From NCBI GenBank assembly GCA_032718475.1, contig JAUCBJ010007401.1:1-52698 (forward strand): DNA of 52,698 nucleotides, read 5' to 3'. Every line of letters begins with the position of its first letter. The stretch's first letter is position 1. The notes under the pieces were generated by a model. It did not search any database and was not told where the DNA came from. It saw only the letters and a list, made by a program, of their open reading frames with translations. A program made the translations under genes and the position numbers. This DNA comes from Nemertoderma westbladi. Lineage: Eukaryota > Xenacoelomorpha > Nemertodermatida > Nemertodermatidae. Below, one piece after another: positions 41,895-52,698 of this stretch.

Positions 41895-43445
41895 TTAACC
41901 CTATTAGTACCGGGCTACAAAATGCTGTACAAATACCGGGGGGGGTCATATTGACCCTTCCCTCTAAAATCTACAAATATTAACGAAAACGTCTGATTTT
42001 TTGTTTGTACGTAGGTATCACTAGTCTGGGAAAAAATTTCGAAAAAATGTACTGGGGTGGTAATATTGCAGCACCAAAATTACAAGTAGTGCACAATTTT
42101 CACAAAATTTGAAAGTTACATTTTTCGGGTAATTGTTTTTCAATACAGGTTTTCTGGGGCGCAAAATACATTGGAAAATATTTAAAAATGATATGATTAC
42201 CATAAATGGCTATTTAGTCCTCTATGCGTAGGAAAAAAATGAAAAAAACAAGTAACCAGCACTTTTCAGTTAGAACACAAAATTTTTAATTCACTTATAC
42301 GATGCTATAGATTCACATTTTCAGGTTTTCTAGGGCGCTGATTCTAATGGAATACATTTCAAATATGCCAGATCATGGCTACTTGTATTTTTCGGCGTAA
42401 TTTGGCAAATTTTGGTGCTAGCACCAAATTTCGTACCCATCACCAAAAAGTACAAGTTTGCGATGTCCAGTGCTGTTTTTATTGATTCCATCGGATTCAG
42501 GACACTCATAAACCCGTATAACGCAAGAAACAAGATGATACTATCTACTGATCAATTTACTCATTTTCCAAAATTTGGTGCTGGCACAACAATTTTCACC
42601 CACCGGCGAAAAATACAAGATTGAAAACTCTTATGAAATTTTTACTGATTCCTTTGAATTCAGAACCGTAACAAACCCGTATAACGCAAGAAACAAGATG
42701 ACACAATCAATTGATATATTTGATGGTTTTCAAAATTTGGTGCTAGCACCACATTTTGCACCCACTTCCGAAAAATACAAGTTTGAGATATCTAGTTCGA
42801 TAATTATATATTCCATTGAATTCAGAACAGCCATAAACCTCTAAAACGCAAGAAATAAATTGTCACAAGCAATTTTATCTATTGAATGGATTTTCAAAAT
42901 TTCGTGCTAGCACCAAAATTTGCACAAAGCAACGAAAAATACAAGTTTGATACGCTTGGTGCAACTCGTATATATTTCTTCGAAACCAGAACCCCAAAAT
43001 ACCCCAATTGCGTAAAAAACAAGTTTCAAACAATCAATTTACAAAATTGACATATTTCAAAATTTGGTGCTGGCACCAAAATTTGGCACCCGCCGAAAAA
43101 AACAAGTTTGAAATTTCTAAATCAATTTATATGAATTCCATCCAATTGCTAACACCAAAAAACCGGTGTAAATCAAAAATAGAGATGATACAATTAATAT
43201 TTAATGAAATGTATTTTTCAAAAAACGTCTCAAAAAAAGTGCCAAAAGTAGGGTTAAAAAATGGTGCTATAACTCGAAAACTACCCAATATTTTTGAAAA
43301 CGGTTTTCACTACTAGGAAGACAATAGATTTTTAAGAAAAGTCATAAAATTTCAGATTCCCAACTGCGTTTGTTTCAGAATTATAATAAAAAAACCACGG
43401 GGGGGGTCATATTGACCCCCCCCCCCCCGGGTTTAATAGGGTTAA
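41895..43445 (+). mobile_element. Complete piggyBac-like non-autonomous element (copy 2)
   Basis: TTAA (41895-41898) then CCCTATTAGTACCGGG at the left, CCCGGGTTTAATAGGG then TTAA (43442-43445) at the right: TTAA duplication plus CCCT-starting inverted ends is the piggyBac signature. Both ends hold a GGGGTCATATTGACCCC palindrome. The 1543-bp interior has no transposase; it consists of five diverged ~160-bp subunits, each with a TTTGGTGCTAGCACCAAA-like palindrome (about 42412, 42577, 42735, 42897, 43057) and an AAAAATACAAGTTTGA and ATAACGCAAGAAACAAG block. Confidence 0.85.
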
Positions 43446-45590
43446 GTCTTGTATTTAAGTAAAGATACCATGATGACAACATCCGACAGCCTAAACTACC
43501 GCGTCATTTAATGTTTAGTATTAATTTAGGAAATAATGGAACTGGTTATAGTGTGTAACCAAAATATTACTTAGTCGATGGAGAACTACAATGACAATTA
43601 TTGAAAAAACAATCATATTCAATAGAAAAGTTTACATACTGATGGAGTGATGCTACCTTCGTAGATCGTAACAGCCAATTACAATTAGAGTAACACTTTA
43701 GGCATGAGGTTTGTAACCATTGGCATATAAAGATCTCTAATCAATTATTCTTACTTAAATATTAATGACATTCTAATATAATTGTTCTGATACATCTCAA
43801 CTCTATAATTCCTTTAAATTTGTAATGAATTCCTAAAGTAAAGCCCGTGGGGAGTTTAGTATATAAGTAGTACAACCCTCGTATATATTTTTTGTTGCCG
43901 TTTATAATGCAACAAATGGATCGCAATCCCTCCCGCCCCCTAATGATAGGGAAAATTAATGATGCAACCTGTTGCTTTAATATTTGAAAGGAGACACCAC
44001 CCATAAGGTGTGCCATTAGACATAACTATACATATTCATAAAGTATGGAAGCAGTAAATCCAACAAATATAGTCCAGGTTCAGCTGTCAACAGTGCATTA
44101 ATCTTTGAAAATCGTGTAAGGCAAATTGACGAATTCAACACGTCCAGCCATTAGCAATTATTATGTAAATTAATGTAGTGAATTGTTGTTGGGAAAGACA
44201 TGCAATAATGCGTTTGATTAATATACTTTGCACAGTCCGACCATCGAGCTATAGTGAATTTATTTTGGGTATGCACGTAAAATGACAATGCCACTACTCT
44301 AAGATGAAACGTATTGTTAGACTGGGTCCGGGGTCCCGCAAGATATTTACTGATTTTATATCAGACGGGCTAAGCCAAGGACCACATTCAGGTTATTTCG
44401 AATGAATCTCAGCAAATCATTCCGGGTACTTGATAAAAATCTGTCTTCATTGTTACCAATGCGTCTCTGCAGTGCACTGTGTCATCTGACTTGCAATTAA
44501 TTACTTTCACACTTCAAAGTACAGCCGAGTATCTAGTTCATTAAATAACGGGATTCTGATAGTAATAATAGATGCGTTGGGACTCTTTAAATTGATCATT
44601 AAATTTTCTAGGAAAAATGTGCAGGGAAACATAGTAGGGGATTTTGCATGGGCCTCTGATCATGTTGGATGAGTTGTTGCTATTGTAATTACTTTATGGT
44701 TTCAGATTGTCTGTGTGCCAATCGCTATCGGACCTTTAGTGTTAGATCAATTTATAATGATGTTTGTTATTAAGCGAAAGCTAAATGTTGGCTAAAGAAA
44801 TTAGTAATCGTCGAGGTAACACCCTGTTCATTGTACACGATTGTTCGGAAGTTACCAGATAATTGTTAGGAATAAAAATATATCCCTTCTTCTTATATAT
44901 GGGAATGGGCTGTACCAAAGCTACAAATAGCCCCTGCCCAAACAGCAAGAAAATGTCTAGAAAACAAAATCAGGTTAACAATTATTGTTTTAGTTATAAT
45001 TATTGACAGTAACCAAGCGTGCTTGGCCATACAATAAAGACTTGTTAATATAATAACCAAATTAACCCCATCAGTTCAGCCGTTTTTTTAGGACGGTTCT
45101 AGCCCACTTCGGCAACTAACATACTTCACTTATGGCCATCTCGAAATACATTCCTATTTAATGGAATCTAATCTAATCTCTAATACAATCGAATATCTCC
45201 TCGGTACTTTCCAAAGTACCCAAAGACGATCCAAAGTAAGACTTTAATTAATTACTTAATTAATAACAATTGTGGTCCTTTAATTTAGTGCTGTCACTAC
45301 TAATGTAGTACTGTCACTCAATTATAATTTCCCTCGTCTGAGGCGTATCTTTCCCTCTAAAAAAATACATTCCTAGCATTACAACTTTTGTATCTACAAT
45401 ACCAATGATGATATTGTAGAAAAGGACGAGGACCATAAAAGCTTTAAAGTGCTAATTATGAACAAAGGCGAATCTAATGTTATTTATTAGTGGGGAATTA
45501 TTTATAATTATGCACTTGAACTTTCTAGAATAACATTGTAACAGGAATGCATGACATGTTAATTATAAACACTTTTGCATCTCGTACTAA
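43446..45590. other. Gene-poor intergenic sequence
   Basis: No ORF with recognisable features. Nothing beyond scattered simple AT repeats. Confidence 0.5.
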
Positions 45591-45593
45591 ATT

Positions 45594-45660
45594 AGCGTAG
45601 TGGATAACACGATCGATTATGAATGTAAGGGGCCACTTGTTCGATTATGACATATTTCAT
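45594..45660 (+). repeat. tRNA-derived SINE or tRNA pseudogene relic
   Basis: TAGCGTAGTGGATAACACG fits an A box and GTTCGATTATG, about 35 bp downstream, fits a B box. No matching acceptor stem is evident, so not a functional tRNA. Confidence 0.5.
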
Positions 45661-45964
45661 TTTTGTAAGTTTTAGAATTGTGAAATAGACTAATTAATAA
45701 ACTGAGCTAAAACGAATATTATTCTAATTAGGCCCGGGTGCACCCGGCAAAAAGTTATAAATCTCTAGCCCCCCAAAAACTCATATATGGGCTGTTTTAA
45801 ATTTAGCTGACTGCAAAATGGGTCGGGTTGTCTGGATAAAGGGGTAACCTGGGATCCAGAATCGAAGAATTTAGTTTCTGGTGGTGCCCTGATAGCCCAT
45901 TGGCGACCTCCTCTCCTACTGCGCCTGCAAAGGAACAGTGGATTGAAAACTGGCGATTGACTAT

Positions 45965-46310
45965 GCACCTGAAAAGGACTCGGAATGCGCTGGTAGCAGT
46001 GGACTCGCAGAGGACCGACAGACCGCGAGCCAAACCGCTTTGCATTCGTGATACTGATTCCGAAAGGGATCTCTCGAATGGCGAGCAGACATACAGAGGG
46101 TCTACTTGCGACAGACAAAAGTATGTAACTATGAGCCTGGAAAGGACTCGGAACACACTGACAGATTCCTGAACCAAGCCGCCTTGCATTCCTGATAACC
46201 GATCCTGAAAAAGATCAGGAAGGGCGGGCAGACATGCGAAGGGTCTACTTGCGACAGACTAGTTTTCGGTAAAAGTATGTAACTACAAGCCTGGAAAGAA
46301 CTGAAAGCTG
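45965..46310 (+). repeat. Diverged tandem repeat, ~155-168 bp period
   Basis: CCTGAAAAGGACTCGG at about 45969 recurs as CCTGGAAAGGACTCGG at about 46137 and CCTGGAAAGAACTG at about 46291. Between them GTCTACTTGCGACAGAC and GTATGTAACTA recur in order. Confidence 0.75.
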
Positions 46311-46712
46311 TTGACCCTCGCCTGACCGACTGACACTGACCGAACAGACGGGTATTAAACTTAGTTAGGGTAGATCAAAGTCTTATAAAATAAAGTCAGC
46401 AGTACTATAAAGTAAATAATTATTTGGTTATTTGTACCTTTGGTTTATTAACTCATTGCGAATATTTGGTGTTATTATTGTTGTGAGGAAGCCTGCAAGT
46501 TTTGAATCAAATCGTCTAAGAGTGTGTATACAGAGGAATAAATTTATGTTCAACCAATGTTTACATTATTTTCACAACTTGAATCTCACTCAAGTTCTCC
46601 CCCACCCACAATAATTCGGTGACTTGTATTAAGCTCGTAAGGAGTTACAAGGAGCAGTCGTATCTCGCAGGTAGGAAAGCGCTGCGGATTACGAAACCAA
46701 AGTTATCACGAT
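46311..46712. other. Non-coding region upstream of coiled-coil ORF
   Basis: AT-rich with AATAAA near 46388 and 46538. Could include 5' untranslated sequence of the following ORF; no clear promoter. Confidence 0.4.
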
Positions 46713-47009
46713 ATGGTCAACTTTCATAAAGACAATAGGAATCCCGCTTCAGAACCGCAGCCTCTGCCTGCAAAGACTAATAATTACCAAAGAAATAAAC
46801 TCCAGGACCAAATACGTGAACAAAGAGCTCGAGTGCTGAAGGAGCATATGGAAAACGAGTGCGCCCAATTACAACTTGATAAAGAAGCTTTAACAAAGGC
46901 AATGGCGAAGCGGCGTCAGGAAATGGAAGAGGAAATGCGAAATAAGGAGGTAGTGGCGCAGAAGATGGTCCAAAAGATAAGTATGGACGATGACAAGTGG
47001 ACGATGTAA
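46713..47009 (+). CDS. Small coiled-coil protein (98 aa), function unknown
   Basis: Single-exon ORF whose residues ~25-90 are strongly helical and charged (QRNKLQDQIREQRARVLKEH, EALTKAMAKRRQEMEEEMRN) with heptad-like spacing of Leu/Ala/Met. The N-terminus is polar and Pro-rich, the end SMDDDKWTM acidic. The length and character resemble small axonemal or cytoskeletal coiled-coil proteins, but no family is recognised. Codon use looks more gene-like than that of surrounding ORFs. Confidence 0.5.
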   Translation: MVNFHKDNRNPASEPQPLPAKTNNYQRNKLQDQIREQRARVLKEHMENECAQLQLDKEALTKAMAKRRQEMEEEMRNKEVVAQKMVQKISMDDDKWTM

Positions 47010-50000
47010 TAGTTAAAATGATAGTGTGACCGGGTGGATTGCTGATACCCAATGTAATTATGTATGCCGGAGAGAAAAAAGCAGCAACAACTGGTGGTAA
47101 TAATCCAGACTTGATAATATCAAAAATATTCAGGTAAAATCAGTTTATTTATGAGGGCAATGCATTATCAGTAGCAACCCAACGTTACATCAGTCGGAAT
47201 GATAAATAAGCTTATCTTATGCCAACCAGCTCTCTGCTCCGTAGGTATAACCTTATTATAAAAAGAGAATTACAAATTTCCTTGAATTTGAAATTCAAAT
47301 AATCTCTGCGAACAGCGGGTTGGGGATATTTGCGGACATGTGGTTGCGGGAATTAGGTTCAAAGCAACGAGAGCCCGTTTGAGTTGCAGTGAAGTGCAAA
47401 CATGGTAATGCAATCAATGTAGCAAGCTAGCAACTCAATCCCGGCTGATAAACCCCTGGGGAATTCATTTCCGCAGACGTTTACCGGCAGATTACCAAAT
47501 CGAGTTTGCCTGATTGGGCAGGCTGCAAGGAAAATTAGAGACTTATATTTAAGGTATTCGTCAATTTGTTGCTGATAATTATCTGTGCTGATTCCATCTT
47601 GAATGAAGTTGGGAATTGTAAATACAATAATTAAATGAAAACAAATTTTTAAATTTGTAAGTTACTTACTTAAAGGTAAATAATATTTATTTGATGATTG
47701 TTGTATTTGTATTTGCGAATATTCCGTGATCAATGACGAAGATTTTGTCACATGAAAACTCCTGTGACGAAAGGACAGTTATAAAATGTATTTAGTTATC
47801 TTCCTCCTTATAAATAGAATTTTAAAGATACAATTAATGAAAAAGTAAGAAGTATAACACTAAATATATCTCTATACATTCATTATATGTATCGATTACT
47901 GGGTGATTGTAGCTTAGCTAGTCATATGGCGTTTGTCTGTCTTCCCGACCAGTGCCCCAGTGTGTATTAAAATGCAAAAGTACTGAAATGATTTGCACTG
48001 CCGACCGACTTGCAAACTCGATATTATTTCATGTTTAAAGTGAACAGAATTAAAGAGAAAATAAATGATGTTATTATATTAATAATACAAATAGTTTCTG
48101 TTCACAATGAGTCAATATTGCCTGAGAAGAACACCCTGCGAATTTTCTTTTCTATATATGAAGTTGTTAGAATACAGTACATTAAGTTAATTACCAGCCA
48201 GGTACTTCAACAAATTGACACAGTAAATGGAAGGTGAAGAAATTAGAGTAACCCGTTTCACGTGAGAGCATCGGAATTGGACAGGTTATAAAAGGTTGAT
48301 TCTTCTTCGTAACCGCATAAAGGTTAGTTAAATACAAATGGAATTTCCACACAATTCTCAGTTTTCTGGAAAATCATTCATTTAGAAGACTTTGGAAACC
48401 AACTGCTCCAAGGGGCTTGAACTTTCCCTGACCCCTTTAACTCTAAATTAAATGTCTGTACATTTACGCCCTGAAAATTGTTTGATTTGGCTACTTTGAC
48501 AGCTCGCGGAAGCAGCAGAAATTAATATATTACCAGATAAATTAGAATTGATCACAATGTGTGCATAGATGATGGATATACATCTATATAAATGACCGAT
48601 TTTAAGGATAATATAAAACTGATGTTCAGCTGGCATCATAAATTAACGTACTTTCCAAGAACATTTTAGAGGAATATTTTAACAATTATATTTTAGTTAG
48701 CCATTTTCCAATATATCAGATGAACCAGATGTCCGTATTTAAAAAAAATTTATTTGTGTGCATTGTGCCTTTACTTTACGTCGAGCCGTGTGTCTTTTAC
48801 GTTTAATAATTCAATGTTTAATCATCCTCTTGGATGTAAAATTATTTATAAATAATAAATATATAAAATATATAAAATATTTATAACAAAATTCTTTGTT
48901 CCCTTAGCGAGTAGGTTCTCTGAGGTGGTGAGACCAGTGGTGAGTGACTTTAAATTAAGGTTATTGAGGCTGGAGTAAATGTCACCATGGCCACGACCGC
49001 CAGGGGATGGATGAATTTATGATGTGGAGAGGTGTGGATGAATTGGACGTGTAGTAAACTGCATTGTTAAACATGACCCACCGTGCCGTGCTGATATGAA
49101 ATACTGTGTTATCTTCCATCAACCATGGTGTTTACTTAATATTTTGTTAAAATATATATTTTTCTCTATAAGTGTATAATTAATATAAAGAGACATTTAT
49201 GGCTTCTAAAATGAATTATTATGGCAGTAAGATTAATCATATAGTTGGCTCGTTAGTATTATGTACCCAGGAGGGGGGCTGGCTTCATAATCTGACAGAA
49301 AATTAATGCGTAGCTTTGTAAAGTATTCCCATGCGTAGTCAGTAGAATAAGGGTGGGCAACTTACCGTATACCGTATACCGTACTACCGTATAACTTACC
49401 GTATACCAGGTGCGGTGCAGTTCGTAATGCTTAATGTGGAACAGAAAGATTCTGCAATGTGATTGGATGTGGCTGAATGGACGAAGCCCTGGGATTATTT
49501 GTGTATAAATTATCAAAAGATGGAACATTTACATACTCCTGTTTTATCAAACCTGTGTTTCTCAGATTTTTGTAAAAATATGATCCGAAATATTTCTAAA
49601 CTTTTTTCGTATTGTAATTCTAAATTTACTGACTCATATTTCGTCAAATTCAATTCTTTTCTTTATATTGTGTTAATTTTACTTCCAAGAAAATGATTCG
49701 TTGTGCCACAACAATTATTTCTAATTCTTGTATTAGTTAGTTACCTTCCAGTTATTTCCAGTATATTGACATGTGATGAAATATAAATTTAAATATTTAT
49801 TTATTATTTTGTAATGATCCATAATGTCGACATACAATTTTCTGATTTATCGCTCGAAATTATTTAATATTCGTTAAGTAATTAGATAAGAGCTGCATCT
49901 AATTAAAAAACTGAATGGAATACAATTTATGGCCATACAATGTGTTCTAATCATAGAACATTTGAAAGAAAATTCTAAACAATAGAATCTCACAATACTA

Positions 50001-50505
50001 GGATATAAAGAGCAGGTTGAATTTCTACAATGAAAAATATATTTTAAGATTTAATTCAGCTGAACGTATATCATTATGTATTTTGTTATATGAATTCATT
50101 ACTTTTAGTCAAATAAATACAAATAGTAGTTGTAGTATGGCAATCGGTCAATATGGCCTATTGGCATTATGGTCAATATGGCAAATCGAACCAACCCAAT
50201 GGATAACATAATAAGTGACAATTAAATTTATAAATAATTAAATAAATTACTAACAGTAAATAATATAAGATGCAAATATAAATCATAAGTAGCATATCAG
50301 ATATATATAATAAATTTACGTAATCCCACAATTAATAACACAGTAATTCATAAAATTTAAAATGAGTGGAATTTAGGTTATTAACATTTATGATATACTT
50401 TACATAAAATATATATTAGATAATTTGTGAATAATTATTATCATCTAATAATATATTTAAACATTCCTTGTATCGTATTCCTGCGTTCATTTTTCTGGAA
50501 CAATA
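47010..50505. other. Long gene-poor stretch
   Basis: 3.5 kb with only short ORFs. ACCGTATACCGT short tandem repeats near 49365-49410; otherwise AT-rich. Nothing else supported. Confidence 0.5.
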
Positions 50506-50973
50506 ATGGCTGAGCTATCTGATATCGAGATTAGTCGCTTGAAACAGGCTTTCCGATCCTATGATTGCGACAACAGCGGAAACATAAGTACCCTCGAACT
50601 GTTACCCTTGATGCAATCCTACGGTATAGATGCCAGAGAGGAAGAGATTAATAGCTTCCTTAAAGCCCACGATAAGGATTGCGATGGATCGTTGGACTTC
50701 CAGGAACTTATGGATGGCATGAAACCGATTATAGTGGCGCATCGCATCCAGGTCGAGGGATTGTTAGCCGCTTTTAATCGTTTTGATCGCGACAAGTCTG
50801 GGACGATCTCACACGGAGAACTTCTAGAAGTGATGGCCGACCAGAAAGAGGATGTCTCTAACCTCGATATCTTAAGGTTCTTCAAGGAGGCGGATGTTGA
50901 TGGTGATGGAGAGATAAACTTTATGGAATTTTCTAGAATGATGTGCTGCATGCGTCATAGCAGCCACTACTAA
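50506..50973 (+). CDS. Calmodulin-like protein with four EF hands
   Basis: Intronless 155-aa ORF. Four canonical 12-residue calcium loops are visible, each with Asp at position 1, Gly at 6, a hydrophobic residue at 8 and Glu at 12: D20-E31 (DCDNSGNISTLE), D56-E67 (DKDCDGSLDFQE), D94-E105 (DRDKSGTISHGE) and D130-E141 (DVDGDGEINFME). It is slightly longer than calmodulin (149 aa) and diverged, with a longer central region and a Cys-containing tail (MMCCMRHSSHY), so it is a calmodulin/troponin-C-like calcium sensor rather than calmodulin itself. The chosen ATG gives an N-terminus (MAELSDIEISRLKQAF) equivalent to MADQLTEEQIAEFKEAF. Single-exon structure could indicate an old retrocopy, but the frame is intact. 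ATTAAA at 51055 may serve as the polyadenylation signal. Confidence 0.9.
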   Translation: MAELSDIEISRLKQAFRSYDCDNSGNISTLELLPLMQSYGIDAREEEINSFLKAHDKDCDGSLDFQELMDGMKPIIVAHRIQVEGLLAAFNRFDRDKSGTISHGELLEVMADQKEDVSNLDILRFFKEADVDGDGEINFMEFSRMMCCMRHSSHY

Positions 50974-51684
50974 ATATTGATAGCGAATACTAAATCATGT
51001 GAAATATTTTGTATGTTTAGATATAATTTAGAATAGTTATTGTAAAATCATAGAATTAAAATTTTTTCCAAAATTAGTGTTAAAACATATTGTAATCTGT
51101 ATTGAAAATTGATTTTTGATGAAGTCTCTCTATATCATGTTCAATTATTATTCATTTGACAATTTTTACACTGTAGGAAAATTCGCTTAGAATTAGTTTC
51201 ACTATGTCAAACTATATTAATATTTAAAGTAGTTATTTATAGGTTCTCTAAAATAACTGAAACTGAAACTGGATCATTCTTTTTTTAATAACGTGTTTTA
51301 TTAATTTCGATTATTTAACAAGTATATTCAGCAGACTAGATATTGTATGGCTGCAGCCAATCAAAAACATGTCCTAAACATAAAAGTAGTGCAAAAGGAT
51401 AAGTTAAAGGGGGGAAATCACTTTTATCGATGTAGATAATCATTATTTATGAGGGGAAAAGCAGGACTCCCTGATCATTTCATTGTACACTTTCGATTCT
51501 TATGTGTGCACCTCACCGCTGCCAAAAGTGGTCTTTGGGACCCGACCGGTAAGGATAACTTCGGAGCTGCAGGCCAGCTCACAGTATTAATTCCCAGAAC
51601 CTATAAACAAAGTGATGTTGTTTAGTTGTAGATTCGAACATTACTCATAAGGATTTGTCCGTTTATTTAACTACTCTGACAATT
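50974..51684. other. 3' region of the EF-hand gene and intergenic sequence
   Basis: AT-rich 3' untranslated region followed by sequence in which no gene is recognisable. Confidence 0.4.
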
Positions 51685-51779
51685 TCACCAGTAGTGGGCT
51701 CTGAGCTGGTCTTGGCAGCATGTCTTCCTTCGGACATTCTTGTTGATGCACTGGGTTAGATCGATAATGTAGACCTCAT
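51685..51779 (-). CDS. Candidate terminal coding exon, function unknown
   Basis: A strong acceptor (TTTTTCCTTTCAG) precedes base 51779, followed by two bases and then 30 codons with stop TGA at 51685-51687: EVYIIDLTQCINKN, then VRRKTCCQDQLRAHYW. Three cysteines and high non-repetitive complexity suggest a real exon of a spliced minus-strand gene extending right, but upstream exons are not visible. Confidence 0.35.
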
Positions 51780-52189
51780 CTGAAAGGAAAAATGTGACGC
51801 TGCCATCAGCCACCATGCAATTACATGAGCATGTCAAGTAAGGTAAGACCGAGTGTACGGGACTTAAGGGCCAAAAAATTAATAATCCGGCTGTCTCATG
51901 TCTCGTCTCTATGTGGCCACTCTACAAATGATGCTGATGATGCAGATGCTATTCCAAATGCAATGATGCTATTGGTGCTATGATGCTGACTGTTCGGGTG
52001 TCAAGGCTATGTTTGGTGACCACAAATATCCTTTTCCTTAAAGAATCTTCAATATCGTTTAAGCTGTAAAAAAATCGCATCCAATGCAATATTTGTTAAA
52101 AAGATTCGTTATTTATATCAGTGCAGATTGTTGCCAATATTAATGGAGATATAAAAGTAACACTGTTGTCGAGGCATGACGTGCGAAAA

Positions 52190-52698
52190 ATGTTCAGCTG
52201 TAACTAATCGGCAAACAATGTTTATCTGTAACTAATCGTCAAACAATGTTCAGCTGAGACAAAACGGCAAACAATGTTCAGCTGTATCAAAACGGCAAAC
52301 AATGTTCAGCTGTAACTAATCGGCAAACAATGTTCAGCTGTAACTAATCTGCAAACAATGTTCAGATGTAACAAAACGGCAAACAATGTTCAGCTGTAAC
52401 TAATCGGCAAACAATGTTCAGCTGTATCAAAACGGCAAACAATGTTCAGCTGTATCAAAACGGCAAACAATGTTCAGCTGTAACTAATCGGCAAACAATG
52501 TTCAGCTGTAACTAATCTGCAAACAATGTTCAGATGTAACAAAACGGCAAACAATGTTCAGCTGTCACTAATCGGCAAACAATGTTCAGCTGTAACTAAT
52601 CGGCAAACAATGTTCAGCTGTAACAAAACGGCAAACAATGTTCAGCTGTAACAAAACGGCAAACAATGTTCAGCTGTAACTAATTGGCAAACAATGTT
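52190..52698. repeat. 28-bp minisatellite array, ~18 units, truncated by window edge
   Basis: Units share CAAACAATGTTCAGCTG and end either in AACTAATC or in A(A/T)CAAAAC. The array continues past the right edge. Confidence 0.95.

Noticed and set aside
47905-47965. tRNA-like sequence GTAGCTTAGCTAGTCATATGG
   Set aside because: An A-box resemblance is present but no B box or stems could be found.
52190-52698. CRISPR-like array
   Set aside because: Units are contiguous 28-bp tandem repeats without unique spacers, in a eukaryotic context; it is a minisatellite.

Overview
The window is animal nuclear DNA, AT-rich and dense with transposable elements. Evidence for an animal is a spliced peptidase M2 (angiotensin-converting-enzyme-like) gene, a BEL/Pao LTR retrotransposon, several non-LTR and cut-and-paste transposon remnants, tRNA-derived SINE relics and a four-EF-hand calmodulin-like protein. 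It looks like an aquatic or marine invertebrate, but the sequence alone does not fix the phylum.

Layout. (1) 1-2694: five consecutive minus-strand exons of an ACE-like gene, with phases that join perfectly and encode 329 codons. The catalytic HEXXH region should lie just beyond the left edge. (2) 2879-21452: an exceptionally long (18.6 kb) BEL/Pao element on the plus strand, antisense to the ACE-like gene and starting 184 bp upstream of its exon. It has two ~1.2 kb TG...CA LTRs, a 2.3 kb leader full of tandem repeats, a Gag ORF (1030 aa), a zinc-knuckle/protease segment, reverse transcriptase, RNase H and integrase (interrupted by in-frame stops and two frameshifts). After a 1.6 kb spacer comes an uninterrupted 1348-aa ORF of no recognisable family, ending in a cluster of zinc-knuckle-like CCHC motifs. 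(3) 21519-32260: a truncated piggyBac-like non-autonomous element, a decayed non-LTR element (zinc finger, endonuclease, RT, C-terminal CCHC), foldback and TIR elements, two small ORFs with secretory signal or membrane features, and the 3' end of a second, RTE-like non-LTR element. (4) 33189-34810: a tandemly duplicated region carrying nine same-strand copies of a GGTAAAGTAYGGGAC motif. (5) 37875-41180: a candidate coding exon with a perfect donor, then a PIF/Harbinger-like element (TTA target duplication) containing a second element with unusual hairpin-bearing terminal repeats. (6) 41895-43445: a full-length piggyBac-like copy (TTAA duplication) in the opposite orientation to the copy at 21.5 kb. 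(7) 45.6-52.7 kb: mostly non-coding, with a 98-aa coiled-coil ORF, a 155-aa EF-hand gene, a possible minus-strand terminal exon and a 28-bp minisatellite that runs off the right edge.

Most unusual content: the BEL/Pao element with its giant intact fourth ORF. Gag and the 1348-aa ORF are the two long uninterrupted frames of the element, while pro-pol between them is broken. The ORF sits where env-like genes sit in some BEL elements, begins a few bases after a candidate splice acceptor, yet shows no signal peptide or transmembrane segment and carries nucleic-acid-binding-type zinc knuckles. Second in interest are the piggyBac-like elements, each built of five ~160-bp subunits centred on a near-perfect TTTGGTGCTAGCACCAAA palindrome.
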